DNA of 20,948 nt, from contig LRSR01010137.1 in NCBI GenBank assembly GCA_001579985.1, positions 1 through 20,948 of the forward strand, in the 5' to 3' direction. A program made the translations under genes and the position numbers. Origin of the DNA: Hypsibius dujardini. Its lineage: Eukaryota; Tardigrada; Eutardigrada; Parachela; Hypsibiidae. Numbering within the stretch: position 1 is the first letter of the stretch; the number at the start of each line of letters is the position of its first letter. The notes below the pieces were generated by a model, which searched no databases, was not told the DNA's origin, and worked only from the letters and a program-made list of their open reading frames with translations. Of this stretch, positions 8,764 to 19,300 are shown one piece after another.

Positions 8764-9583
8764 GATGCGGTCTTGTAGGGGTTGGTGGTCCCTTTTTCGT
8801 GCGCTGCAACTCTGGCAGGAAACAAAAACAGGAAGAAAATAACCAAAAGAATCTGTGCTGTGGCACAAAAAATATTCGCAACGACGAGCACGTGAACTAT
8901 CAGGTAGAAAACTGTTTGCGAGTGAATTACATGAGCAGCGCATGCAGCCAATGTGAGATTCAACTCTGCGCTGTAGGCGCTTTGACACACTCCCGCATTC
9001 CTCTCACCTTGCCAGTTGCCAAAGATACGGTTTAGGGTGATGGAACGAAGATGGTATTAGGGACGGGAAAATGGAAAAAAAATATTTCGAAGTTTCCGAC
9101 TGGATTGCGAAACAAAAATAATGAGTCTGTAAGGGTCTGGGAAGGAAGGGAAATAAGGGTCTGGGAAGTTTTGAAAACAAGGGTCTGATCTGATGAGAAG
9201 GGGAAGCGAACAGCCAGCTGCGATACAGACGGGAAAGTCAAGTGGCCCATTCCCGGACCCCTCCCTCATACGGTGAAAATGCGCCACCGATACTTGATTA
9301 ATGTTTTCTATCGTGACCACAAGACTACTACAGGAAAAAGCAGCTGACGCAATGCATTGATTGCGTCGTTTGCGCTACTGATTGATTGATTGATGACTTT
9401 ACTGATTGATTGATTGATGACTTTGCTGATTGTAGCTTGCTGTTGGTTATTGCCTCATTTAAGCAGCATAACAGCCTTCGATTGATTGGTTTCTTGATGA
9501 CTGATCAGTCATAAACAGATAATGAATTGCAGTTGTCATTTATTTTATTTTATTATGGTGACTGAACATTTTCTTTCGGCATC
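8764..9583. promoter_or_regulatory. Divergent promoter region between the RNF126-like gene and POLR3E
   Basis: 820 bases separate the two start codons on opposite strands, so this must hold both promoters and 5' UTRs. On the minus strand, a pyrimidine tract ending in TTTCCTGCCAG (about 8812-8836) looks like an acceptor, so the E3 gene may have a 5' UTR intron. Between 9130 and 9190, AAGGGTCTG occurs three times. At 9376-9424 there is a short TGAT tetranucleotide array. I see no TATA box at a convincing position for either gene. Confidence 0.55.
9346..9367. promoter_or_regulatory. Inverted repeat GACGCAAT-N6-ATTGCGTC upstream of POLR3E
   Basis: This is a perfect 8-bp inverted repeat with a 6-base spacer, in the divergent promoter region. 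Each arm reads TGACGCAAT or close to it, resembling a composite ATF/C/EBP bZIP half-site arrangement. Binding is inferred from motif resemblance only. Confidence 0.35.
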
Positions 9584-11038
9584 ATGGAGTTATTATCGGC
9601 TTCCACTGTTGGATCTGCAACTACCGCGCTGGAAGAACCTCCAACGGGCGACGCAGTGCAAGAGGATGCCGAATTATCGGGTCTCGAAGAGGACAGCGCC
9701 TCCGACAGTGAAGCGCAGGAGGATGACGCCGATCCGGGAAACCATTTTCCTGATGGCACGGAGGATGACGCCGATCCGGGAAACCATTTCCCTGATGGCA
9801 CGGAGGATGACGCCGATCCGGGAAACCATTTTCCTGATGGCGCTTCCCAAAGCAATGCTCATCACTCTTCCTCCCCATCGGCCGGGAACTCGCTTCCGGT
9901 CTACGTGAAAATTCCTTCATCCAGCGAGCAATTAACTATTGCCTTTTTCCCCATGGGCACCTCTAACCGACTCCCCGGCTCCAAAATTTCAGCGGTACAC
10001 TGTTTCGCCCTGATCATGTGCCATTGATTGATTGATTGGCTTAATGAGTCACGTATTGACTGGCCATTCTGATGTACTGATTGATTGATTGATTGGCGTA
10101 ATGACATGAGTCACGTATTGATTGGCGTTACTGTTGTATTGGTTGATTGATTGATTGGCGTAATGAGTCACGTATTGATTGACGTTACTGTAGTAGTGTT
10201 TGGTTGATTGATTGATTGACTTGATAGTTAGCGTCGAGAACATTACAACTTTGTCCTGTGGTTTTGCAGTAAAGTTGAAATAAAATATCCTGATATTTAA
10301 ACTAAAATTTGAGATTGAAATTAAACATCATTGTGGTATATGAATTTGCGTTTTCGTGATTTTATGTTAAATGGAAATGTACTAGTAATATAGCTCATTT
10401 CAATCAATCAATCAAGTTCAATCAATCAGTAATATAGTTCAATCGAGAGCTGCATTTCGACGGTTTAATTATTTTTTGGACGTAGTTAAACATTAGTTTG
10501 CAAGGGAACAGTTGCTCGATCACCATCTTTAAATGTCTCGTTTTTGCGCTGCCGTCGAAGATACAGGCATTTCTGGCTAGTAGTCCGCGATTGAGCCAGC
10601 CAAAGTTATGATGTGGAACTTGAACGGTCGATTGTTTGATTGTAGCTGTGTATATTTACAGGTCACGCGAAATTCCGTGGACGGACGCATTCGGTGTGAG
10701 ATCCGTGACAGCACAATCCAAGGCCGGGAGGAGACGACCGAGGGCATCCCGGTGGACTACCACATGGTGTGGGAGTCGAGTGGGGTGCCGGGCAACACCT
10801 ACCGCGACGACTACTACGCCGTCAAGCAGAACGGGAAGATCTTCCTGACCCCCGCGCAGACAGTCCACATGCGGACGGTGGTGGAGCCGAAGGGGACGCG
10901 TCAGAGTGAGAGCCAGCGGATTGGCATTGTCATGCAGCCCGGCAGCCGGGAAGATCAAAATGCTGCAGGTTGGTTCGATTTGTCTGTCTGTCTGTCTCTC
11001 TGTCTGTCTCTCTGTCTGTCTGTCTGTCTCTCTGTCTC

Positions 11039-11097
<59 letters not shown>

Positions 11098-12240
11098 GAC
11101 TGTCTGCTTACCTATTTGACTGACCGATTGACTGCCTGAAGAAAAAAACTTAACAAACTCACCCCTTATTGATCGTGCAAACTCAAAGCAGAACGATGGA
11201 TGAATGACCAAATCAGATTTTGGTCGATTTATAGTTTACAGTAAAGTGAATTCAGAAGTTTGTTTTAAACAACACTAAATTGTAATCCGGTTCTTTTCGT
11301 TTTAGCCGCAGCCGCTCAAGGAAAATGGATCCCATACGACCTCAATCTCATCCCCTCTGACCGGCCCTACCGAATCGAAGACACCGCCATCCGGCATTCC
11401 AATCCCGCTCGGGCGGAAGATGCCGCCAACCTGGAATCCCTCATCCCACTGGCTCTCGGTCTGAAAAGCACCTCCTCATCGGCGGCTGGAAGCACCCTCG
11501 CAGGCGGAATGCCGAGACCGATCGCGGGGTCTGACCAACTGCAGCAGCTGTTCAAAAAGCACCGCATCCATCGCACGGGCAAAATCCTCGAGCTGACGGG
11601 GAAGCCGTTGGAGGACACGGTGCGTGAGCTCCACGGTTGCGCTTACCTCGTCCAGGGTGTGTGGGTCGGCTGCGGGAGTTTATACTTCAAGCAGCCGGTC
11701 GAGTCCTCCGGCAGAACCGCGACGCTCCCGTACGAAGCGACCTTTGAGTATCTGCTGAGTTACTTCGTCAAGGACCGTATTGTGGATGTGACGGTGGCGC
11801 GGCAGGCACTGAAACTGGCGCAGTCCACCATGAACTCCCTCCTGCAGATGATGTCCAAACACATCGGCGGGGACCGGTGGAAGTTCCAGGAGGAGCCGGA
11901 CCTGGTCTTCATCCAGGAGAACCCCGCGATTGTGGAGCAGCAGACCGCGGCTTGGACCGAACGACGGCGCGCCATTGATCGGCTGATTGAGGAATGTGAG
12001 CAGCAGAAGAAAACTCTGGCCGCTGATGTGGCGGCGCCACCGGCGCGGAAGGTCCCAGCGAAGCGGACAGCTGCTTCGGCCAGCACGCCGACGGCGAAGC
12101 GCGTGGCGGAGGAGTTGCAGCAGGAACTTCGCAATGAGTATCAACGTGGACCCAGCCGAGGAGGCGGCACCTCGGCTGGAGGGATGCGTGGACGGGGTGG
12201 TGGTTTTGGCCGCGGACGGGGACGTGGAAGGGGTCGGTAG
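9584..12240 (+). CDS. POLR3E: DNA-directed RNA polymerase III subunit RPC5 (POLR3E), 3 exons
   Basis: A Pol III-specific subunit that pairs with RPC4 in a TFIIF-like module for initiation and termination of tRNA and 5S genes in the nucleus. Exons: 9584-9994, 10662-10968, 11306-12240; phases agree and the product is 550 aa. Residues 1-103 are acidic and include three copies of EDDADPGNHFPDG. The family domain starts at LPVYVKI (about 104) and includes YAVKQNGKIFLTP, aligning with the family's YRQGELHLTP. Around 354, LVQGVWV aligns with LVQGNWV, followed by the winged-helix-like stretch ending WKFQEEPDLVFIQENPAIVEQQ. The last 31 residues form an RGG/RG-rich tail. Vertebrate RPC5 is about 700 aa with extra C-terminal domains that are not seen here. 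The ATG at 9584 opens the only frame joining the domain. Alternative downstream exons cannot be fully excluded. Confidence 0.86.
9719..9844 (+). repeat. Triplicated 42-bp coding repeat in POLR3E exon 1
   Basis: Three contiguous 42-bp units (9719-9760, 9761-9802, 9803-9844) encode EDDADPGNHFPDGT twice and then EDDADPGNHFPDGA. The DNA copies differ at only a few positions, so the expansion is recent. The unit length is a multiple of 3, which keeps the frame. Confidence 0.95.
10023..10225 (+). repeat. About 60-bp repeat units in POLR3E intron 1, each with TGAGTCACGT
   Basis: Three to four units built from a TGATTGATTGATTGGCGTAA block followed by GAGTCACGTATTGA. TGAGTCA (AP-1 type) is at 10045-10051, 10107-10113 and 10164-10170, each followed by CGT. 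The intron runs from 9995 to 10661. Its remainder (10226-10661) is AT-rich, with a small CAATCAAT run at 10400-10430 and nothing else I can support. Confidence 0.88.
10979..11108 (+). repeat. TCTG tetranucleotide microsatellite in POLR3E intron 2
   Basis: A nearly uninterrupted run of TGTC/TCTG units of about 120 bases, with a few CTCTGTCT variants in the first half and a pure stretch at about 11040-11098. It starts 10 bases after the exon 2 donor (10969). The rest of the intron to 11305 shows nothing notable. Confidence 0.96.
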
Positions 12241-12769
12241 CACTTTTCCTTGTTTGTCTTCCGCGAACAGGTTTTTGTTACAGCGTAGATGTAATGAACT
12301 GTGCGAACTGGAAATTGTTTGCTTCACGCGAGTTTGTCCACTTCGTTTTCGTTTGGCCCGAAATTCCATGTTAACACTTCTCGACGACGTGGACGGTCAC
12401 GTAGAGGAGATTGGTAATGATAATGCGGCTCTTCAGTGTTCCGTTCGTTCTCTCTACTGCCAGGAAGTGTCACTATCGCGAGGCTCGAGAAAACTTTCAA
12501 CTTTGAATTGTTTCCCCTTGCCTTAGCGCCAGTTGTCGCAGTTAAAGTCAAAGAAGGCCAGTCAATCAGCAATCAACTAAAATGGAAAGCTGATAGCTTT
12601 AGATCAAGCAATCAATCAATTGCTTCCAGCGATAAATGCAGTGGGACCATTGAAACTTCATCAAACGTAAATTCGCCTGTCTATGGCGGCGAGATATTTT
12701 TTTTATATCCATCACTTAAACAGGTCTTTATAAAAAAAGCATGTCCGAGTGATTCTGAATTCGGAACTT

Positions 12770-12815
12770 GATTAACTTGATTGATTAACTTGATTGATTA
12801 ACTTGATTGATTAAC
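12770..12815 (+). repeat. TTGATTGATTAAC tandem repeat
   Basis: Three to four copies of an approximately 14-bp TTGATTGATTAACT unit downstream of POLR3E, again with the TTGA core seen in the introns. A TGAGTCA motif follows at 12831-12837. Confidence 0.85.
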
Positions 12816-13199
12816 TCCCCGAGTGAGTAATGAGTCAGTATCGATGAGGAACCTCTCCAAGTTAGAACTCAAAACTGGCTTCTCGGAGTTTTTTACTGCG
12901 TTTTCGTTTGGTCAGAACTTCCAGAAAAAAAGTACCGCAAAAAATACAATGCAAGAAACAACAGAAGAAAGCGCTCCTTTTTTTCTTAAAGTCTCATTTT
13001 CCAGCGCGGTTTTCCGTCTTCCCCGGTCGACGCGCCGAAGAGAGCGTTCGTTTTCGTTTCCCTCTACCGAGGACGGAACACCAAAAAGCAAAAGTGTAGT
13101 TAACGTGTAGATCTTCCGACAATCCCGTGGGAGGAGAGCAAAAAAAAGAACACGGAAACCAAAAGACGCATTCACTTTTTGTCACTTCGCTTCACTGTT

Positions 13200-13335
13200 T
13201 TCGCGTTAGACAGGGACAGTCGGAACGAGCGCACGGCTGTGTGCACGGCTATGTGTGCACCGGTACACACAGCACAAGCGTCGCGTGGCCGATTAAACCT
13301 TCCACAGCTCGTACGCTGTCCCGGTCTAACGCGAA
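13200..13335. mobile_element. 136-bp foldback (terminal inverted repeat) element
   Basis: The ends are perfect 12-bp inverted repeats: TTCGCGTTAGAC at 13200-13211 and GTCTAACGCGAA at 13324-13335. Pairing continues inward after one mismatch through GGGACAG and, past a small bulge, ACGAGC. A separate internal stem GCTGTGTG/CACACAGC lies in the loop. It is unrelated in sequence to the element at 5801-5905. No open frame. It could be a MITE-like relic or a structured RNA region; no clear target-site duplication was found. Confidence 0.55.
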
Positions 13336-13795
13336 GATACAGTATCTCTTTCTCTGCCATCACCCAAAATGTCAACCGCGTGTCTGTGTGTCTGTGTGTC
13401 TGTGTGTCTACGACAGCGGCGGCAGCAGCAGCAGCAGTCACTCCCATTTCAGCCCGGAAACCCATCCAAAAAAACAAAACCAGAATGAGAGAAACCGAAG
13501 AAGAAAAAAAGTAGAAGAAGGAAGTTCGCTATCGCACAGCCACACACACAGATCAACAACATCCAACCCAGGCGAACCGAACCGAACCGAACCGAACCGG
13601 TGGTGCTCTCTGAAAATCCAAGTAACAGAAAGAAAAAGAGAGAGAGAGAGAGAGAGAGCGACAAAAACAGAGTATGAAAGAAGGAATTATTTTTTGTATA
13701 CAGATTTTTGCATCTCTGTAGAAATTGTGGTCGCACCGAATAAACCCAAAAAAAGACAACGATCAACCGACCCCAACTACTCCCTCTCTCCCTGA

Positions 13796-13905
13796 ACCGA
13801 CCGACCGACCGACTAACAAACCGTCAGACCGACCGACCAACCGACCGACCAACCGACCGTCAGACCGACCGTCAGACCAACCGACCGTCAGACCGACCGA
13901 CCGTC
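13796..13905 (+). repeat. ACCG tetranucleotide microsatellite
   Basis: About 110 bases of ACCGACCG units with AACCG and GTCAG variants (CCGTCAGACCGACCG recurs). It lies in the POLR3E to LARP4 gap. It produces spurious proline/aspartate/arginine repeats in every frame. Confidence 0.93.
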
Positions 13906-14376
13906 TTGTACATTGAAGAAGAAGAGAATACGGAGTCAGCTTAAACAAAAGGAATCTAAAAGTAATACAACCTCAAAAGTAGTAGTGGTAGTAGTGTGTT
14001 GATTTTTTTGTTGACTGGGGGGGGGGGGTGTGTGAAGACAAGGGAAGACGCCATCCATCCGAGGACGACTCTCGCGTTCAAGACGATGGAGCTCGGTGGG
14101 TTGATTAAGTTGACTGAGAAGGATGACGACGACAACGAGGAGGATGGGTGAGGGTGGCACACACACGCACAGCCGGAAGGATGTCCAGAAACCACCGAAA
14201 CGAAGAAGACACGCGCAAGAGACGGAGAGAGAGAGAGAGAGACTGTGTGTATGTGCGCGCTTCTCCCGCGGGAACCGGCAAAAAGGTAAGGTTTTTTTGG
14301 CATGGTTTTCCTTGAGTTTATATAGCACAGGCATCATCATCCACCATCATCCACACCGCGCCCCGAGACGACACCA

Positions 14377-16279
14377 TCACTCCTGAAGACCGCCGCCGTG
14401 CCGACCGACTCCGTTGGAGCGGTAGCCGGAGCGCTGATGCTGCTGCTGATGATGCGGCTGCTTATGATGCTTGACGACCTCGATGAAGCCCTCGTTGTCC
14501 GCGTCCTCCGGCATCCCGGTGGTGGGCGAGGTCGTGCCCGATGCATTGTTGCTGTGCTGCGCCGAAGAGGTCCCGCCGTTCGTGTAGCCACCTCCCTGCT
14601 GGTAATGTGAGTCATCATGGCCGTTCGCCATCAAGTTGTTATTATTGTGGCTCTGACGAGGGAAGCGGGGTCTTCCACTGCCACTGCCGCTGCCAGCATG
14701 GCCTTTCGATCGACCGCCACCGCCACCGCCGCCGCCGGATGACGACGCGACAGAGTGGTCCTTCTCCACGACGGAGCGCTTGTCCTCCTGACTCTGACTG
14801 CTGCTGTCGAGGCTCGACTGCTTGGTCAGCGGCGCTTTGGCCGAGCCGCCGGACGCGACCGAGCCCGACCCGGACGCGACGGGGAGTTTATCACGGTTAA
14901 TTTGAGCGACACGGGACCAGGACATGCCGCCCTTGCCGGGGGATGTGTCACCGGTGGTACCCTTCAGGGAAGAAGCCTCAGAAATGGCTTCCGCTTCCCC
15001 CACCGACTGAAAGAAAAAAAACACGGCAAAATTAGTCCTTAAACGACGGAACTCAATACAAAGTGCATTTTAAAGAGGCGCGAAGCAGCTTTGGCAAGCG
15101 TCGACTCGCGTCTCACCTTGGACTCGCCGAAGCTGCTCCTTCGCGACCCGGACGACGGGGACAGGACATGCCGATCAGCACCCACCGGAGACGCCGCGGC
15201 CGGCTTCTCCGTCTGCTGCTGCGGCTTCTGCGCCGCGGGAACGGACAGTTTTTTCGGGGAGGACTGCTGCTTCCCGTCATCCCTACTGGAGGTTCCGGCA
15301 TTGGAGTGCTGGGGTGAGGTCGGCCCGGTACCGGTGCCGGTGGAGGTGGTGCTACTCGTGAGGTTGCCAGCGACGATCCCGGTGGAGGTGGTTTGCGTGC
15401 CGGCCGACAAATTCATCCGAGGCCGTTCCGCCACAGACTCTGCAGCAGCGCGCACCTTCGTACCTTCCCCCACGGCGTGGTGGTGCTGGTCGCGGCCGCT
15501 CTTTGGTAGGTCATCCGTGCTGGAACCCTGCTCCTTCTTGCGGAGGCTGCAAAAAAGGATTGATTGATTGCTTGATTGCTTGATTGATAACTGAAATACC
15601 GCCACGCGCAGAATCTCGCACTCACGGTGATTGATTGCTTGATTGCCTGATTGATGACTGAAATATCGCCACTTGCAGAATCTCTCGCTCACTGTGATTG
15701 ATTGATTGGTTGATTGAATCAATCTGATTTCTTTCCAACTAACTGACCCCTTTCACATACTGCCTATAGCTTTTCCGAGTTGAAACAAAAATTCTACCTG
15801 TCGATGTGATGATTGCCGGAAGTCGGATGATGGTCGTTGTGGTGTGCGCTAATCCGACCGTGTTCATCCGAGTGAGCAAAATCACTGGTCTCCCCGGACC
15901 AGGCGTTACTGTGGCCGCTGATCCGCACGTTGGCCACGCCACGGACCACATCGGCGGCAGACACGTTAGCCGACGTAGGATGGGAGCTGCTGTGGGAAGA
16001 TCCGCCGGACGGTCGAGTACCATCCTGAAAGAAAACGCCGCTGCAAGAGCATCCGTTTGGCTAAAACCGCAAGAAGCTGAACGGAGTACCAATACCGTCT
16101 GAGCAGGCAATGGCGGAAACATAGTTGTTGCTAAATCGAACTTCTCCTGTGACTCTCGTGTGACTTCCGGCTGCTCAGCCACAACGGTAGAATCAGCGGC
16201 ATTCTGATGAAAAGAAGGGTTGGTATTGGTAAAACGGATCAAGGTCACTGAAAGTTACAGTCAATAAACGGACGTATAA

Positions 16280-16318
<39 letters not shown>

Positions 16319-19300
16319 GGGAGAGAGACCAATAAAGGCAACAACAAACGATGAGAAAGCTCACCGGCAGATCAATAGGAGGCCGCTTTGGTTTTCGCTC
16401 TCTATAAACAAAGGAAAGGATTCTCAGCCAATGGTGGAAGCACCGAAATTCTAGTAAAGGAAAAGTGATTGTTACACTGCACTGCTCCGTCGCTCTGTTC
16501 CTTCGCTCGGGATCGAACTGGTCCTCCCTCGTCCATCTGGATAAACCGGTGGCGTATGGGATCCGGATCGAGCATCCACAACATGCGTTGCGACGTCCTG
16601 GGGAGCTCCTCCCCCGACACGCCCACCGTTCACCGAGCTGAAACTTCCGTGCCGGGAGTGTTGACCCTGCGCCTGAGAGGGCACGTGATTTTGCTCCGAT
16701 CTTCCCGACTCCGACATGGCGGAATTGCGTCCGCTATTCGGGTAGCTCTCGATTCTCCCATTGCCGCGTCTAATTGAAAGATAACAAAACTCTTCTTCTT
16801 CCTCTTCATCAGGAAACGAGTAAGCAGTCTGACAATGATACATTCAGATCCTTACTCCGTAGATACTACTACAACACTAACCGATTCTCAGATCTGCCGG
16901 CGTAGTTGTTAACGGGATTGGCCGTTCCTCGTCGGCTGCCACCAGCTCCGCGACCGCGAGTACTAGCGGGGGCGCCACGATAGCTCGATGGAGCCATGTG
17001 CTGCGGCTGCGGTTGTTGCTGCTGCTGCGGCGGCGGTTGCAGCGGCTGTTGCTGATGCTGCTGAGCCAGCTGACCGGCTTGAGCCATGTTGTTGAACATC
17101 AGCAGGCTCATGTCCATGTACTGGCCGGTGTGCATCTGATACTGCTGCATTTGGTAGAGCAGCAGCGGATTGATTTGGCTGTGCGGGCCGATAAACTGCT
17201 GCGGGAAATACTGATTGTTTGAGGTCTGAAAGGCGGGATAGGCCGGGAACGGGTGGCCGCCCTGCATGTTGGGGTCGCCGCCGCTGACGTGGGAGAGCTG
17301 CTGTTGGACGGACTCGTCGCTCATCGGGGAAACTGATGGGGAAAATATTGAGAACGGTAACGGTGATTTTCAAATCATGTTTAGCAAGTGATGAGACTTT
17401 GATCGGATCGATGTTTACCTCCACCCATATTTCCCATTCCTGGGATGGAATGCGACCCATCCATCCCTTTGAATGAGCCGCCTCCAGCAGTGGCCGGCAA
17501 GGCTCGAATGCGTGCCTGTAAAAAAACAATCATTCAATAACATATTTAAGTTGGCGATGCCGAAACATTAGATCCGGTAGACAGGCAGACAGACAAACAG
17601 GCAGGCAGACAGACAAACAGGCAGGCTGACTGACAGAAAGACAGACAGACAGACAGACAGACAGATCGACAGGCAGGCAGGCAGGCAGGCTGACAGACAG
17701 ACAGATCGGCAGGCAAGCAGACAGGCAGACAAACAGGCAGGCTGACAGACAGACAAACAGATCGACAGGCAGGCAGGCAGACAGGCAGGCAGGCTGACAG
17801 ACAGACAGATCGGCAGGCAGGCAGACAAACAGATCGACAGGCAGGCAGGCAGGCAGGCTGACAGCAGACAAACAGATTGACAGGCAGGCAGGCAGACAGA
17901 CAGACAGGTGAGTAGGCAGATAGCGAAAGAGAGAGGCAAACTGGCAAGAGACCTTGGCCAGCCGTAATTCACCTGAATGGGAGCTCCGTTAAACTCTGTC
18001 ACTTCTGCCATCAGGTACCGCAACGCCTCCTTGGCGTCATCCTCTTCCTCAAACTCCACATACCAACACGACTTGTCGGCGCACTCGAAGTTTACGGGCT
18101 TCACCACGGTTTGCTTCGCAAATAAACCGACTAAATCCTACAAGAAGGCGGGGAGGGGAAAAAAAATCTTATCCGCACACCCGACACCAAAAGTCGTCCA
18201 CTACACTCAGACACACCACCGTACCTCTTTCGTCACAGTTTCGGGCAGGTCATGTATCACAACAGTCGATCGATTACTCCGTGGACGCACCCTCGCACCG
18301 AAGTCGTCGAGCTCCAACTTTGGCGATGCTATACGTCAAAAGAAACGCAGCATCAGGCATCTCGCAGAACGAGTAGTACATGACGCTTGCATTCGTGCGG
18401 CGTCAAAGATACAGACAGGACAGCTCAATTCACTTAATCGCTCTCCTAACCTCGGATGGCTTCCGTGATGAAAGGCAAATCCAGAGTCAATCTCTTCACC
18501 ATATTGAATCCGGCAATTAAGGCGACAGGGACGAATTGCTCCGCATCCATCTGGGAGCGTAGGAACTTGTCCTTTGCCAAGTTTACGGGCGAAAAGTAGT
18601 ATTCGATCTGACAAAAAAAACACTAATTCAACGATGTGTCCAATATACCTGCGTGTCTGGTCTGCTTGAGTCCGTCTGCCTGAGTCTATCTGTCCATCTG
18701 TGTGTCTGTGTCTGTCTGTGTGTCTGTCTGCCTGAGTCTATCTGTCCATCTGTGTGTCTGTCGGTGTGTCTGTCGGTGTGTCTGTGTGTCTGTCTGTGTG
18801 TCTGTGTGTCTGTGTGTCTGTCTGTCTGTCTGTCTGTGTCAGTCTGCGTGCCAAGCTTTTTGTGTACTTGTCCTGGTTATTTGTCTGTCTAGCAACCAGT
18901 TGGCACTGCAACCGGTCTAATCTGCCTGCCAGCTACATACCTGATACTTCAGTCGATCCTTCAACAATGACTGCTGCTCCTTGTCGGAAACTTGACTTTC
19001 TAAAAAGTAAAGCGACCAATCAGACCCTTGCCAGCGTTCCGTGAGAATGAGTTGAGGCTCTTCACGAGACTAACCGCGACCACTGAGCATTTCGACGGTT
19101 GAAAGATCGGCATTTGAGGCGGGTCCACTTCCGTAATCCGAACTATCAGGAGATCCACGGGACGAGGAGAAAGACGATACGGGCAAACTGCCGACCTGTG
19201 GAAGCATCTGCTCACTCGACGGATGCATATTCCACTGGGGAGCTGCAGAGAAAAACACAATCATGAGCTAACACTTCCACCAACGAATCGGCCAATCAAC

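Larger units (their letters stand above)
12241..14376. other. Convergent gap between POLR3E and LARP4-like: UTRs and simple repeats
   Basis: 2136 bases without a gene I can support. It must contain both 3' UTRs, but I find no AATAAA near either stop; the only plus-strand AATAAA is at 13739-13744. Contents in order: TTGATTGATTAAC repeats at 12770-12815; a 136-bp foldback at 13200-13335; TGTGTC runs at 13380-13410; an AACCG pentamer run at 13577-13600; GA dinucleotides at 13638-13658; an ACCG array at 13796-13905; a run of 12 G at 14017-14028; a second GA run at 14226-14242. AAAAG/GTAAGG at 14281-14291 is an isolated plus-strand donor-like site. Confidence 0.6.

Noticed and set aside
9522-9908. 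128-codon frame overlapping the POLR3E start in another frame
   Set aside because: It reads through the 42-bp repeat in a shadow frame. It is a possible upstream start only if transcription begins before 9522, which is not known.
10966-10982. GGTTCGATTTG at the POLR3E intron 2 donor as a Pol III B box, considered because mammalian POLR3E hosts a Pol III-transcribed SINE
   Set aside because: It matches only the first seven consensus positions and there is no A box at a suitable distance.
12436-13110. Open frames of 95 to 111 codons downstream of POLR3E, considered as missing C-terminal RPC5 exons
   Set aside because: Their translations contain repeat-derived and low-complexity sequence and no RPC5-like motifs.
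13127-13795. 222-codon plus-strand frame in the POLR3E-LARP4 gap
   Set aside because: It starts at a non-canonical codon and passes through the foldback, TGTGTC, AACCG and GA repeats; it has no domain.
17546-18107. Cys/Val/Ser/Leu-rich frames (CLSVCLPA type) over the tetranucleotide arrays, also at 10608-11139, 18653-18892 and 19296-19535
   Set aside because: These are direct translations of CTGT/CAGA microsatellites within introns, extending real exons only by read-through.
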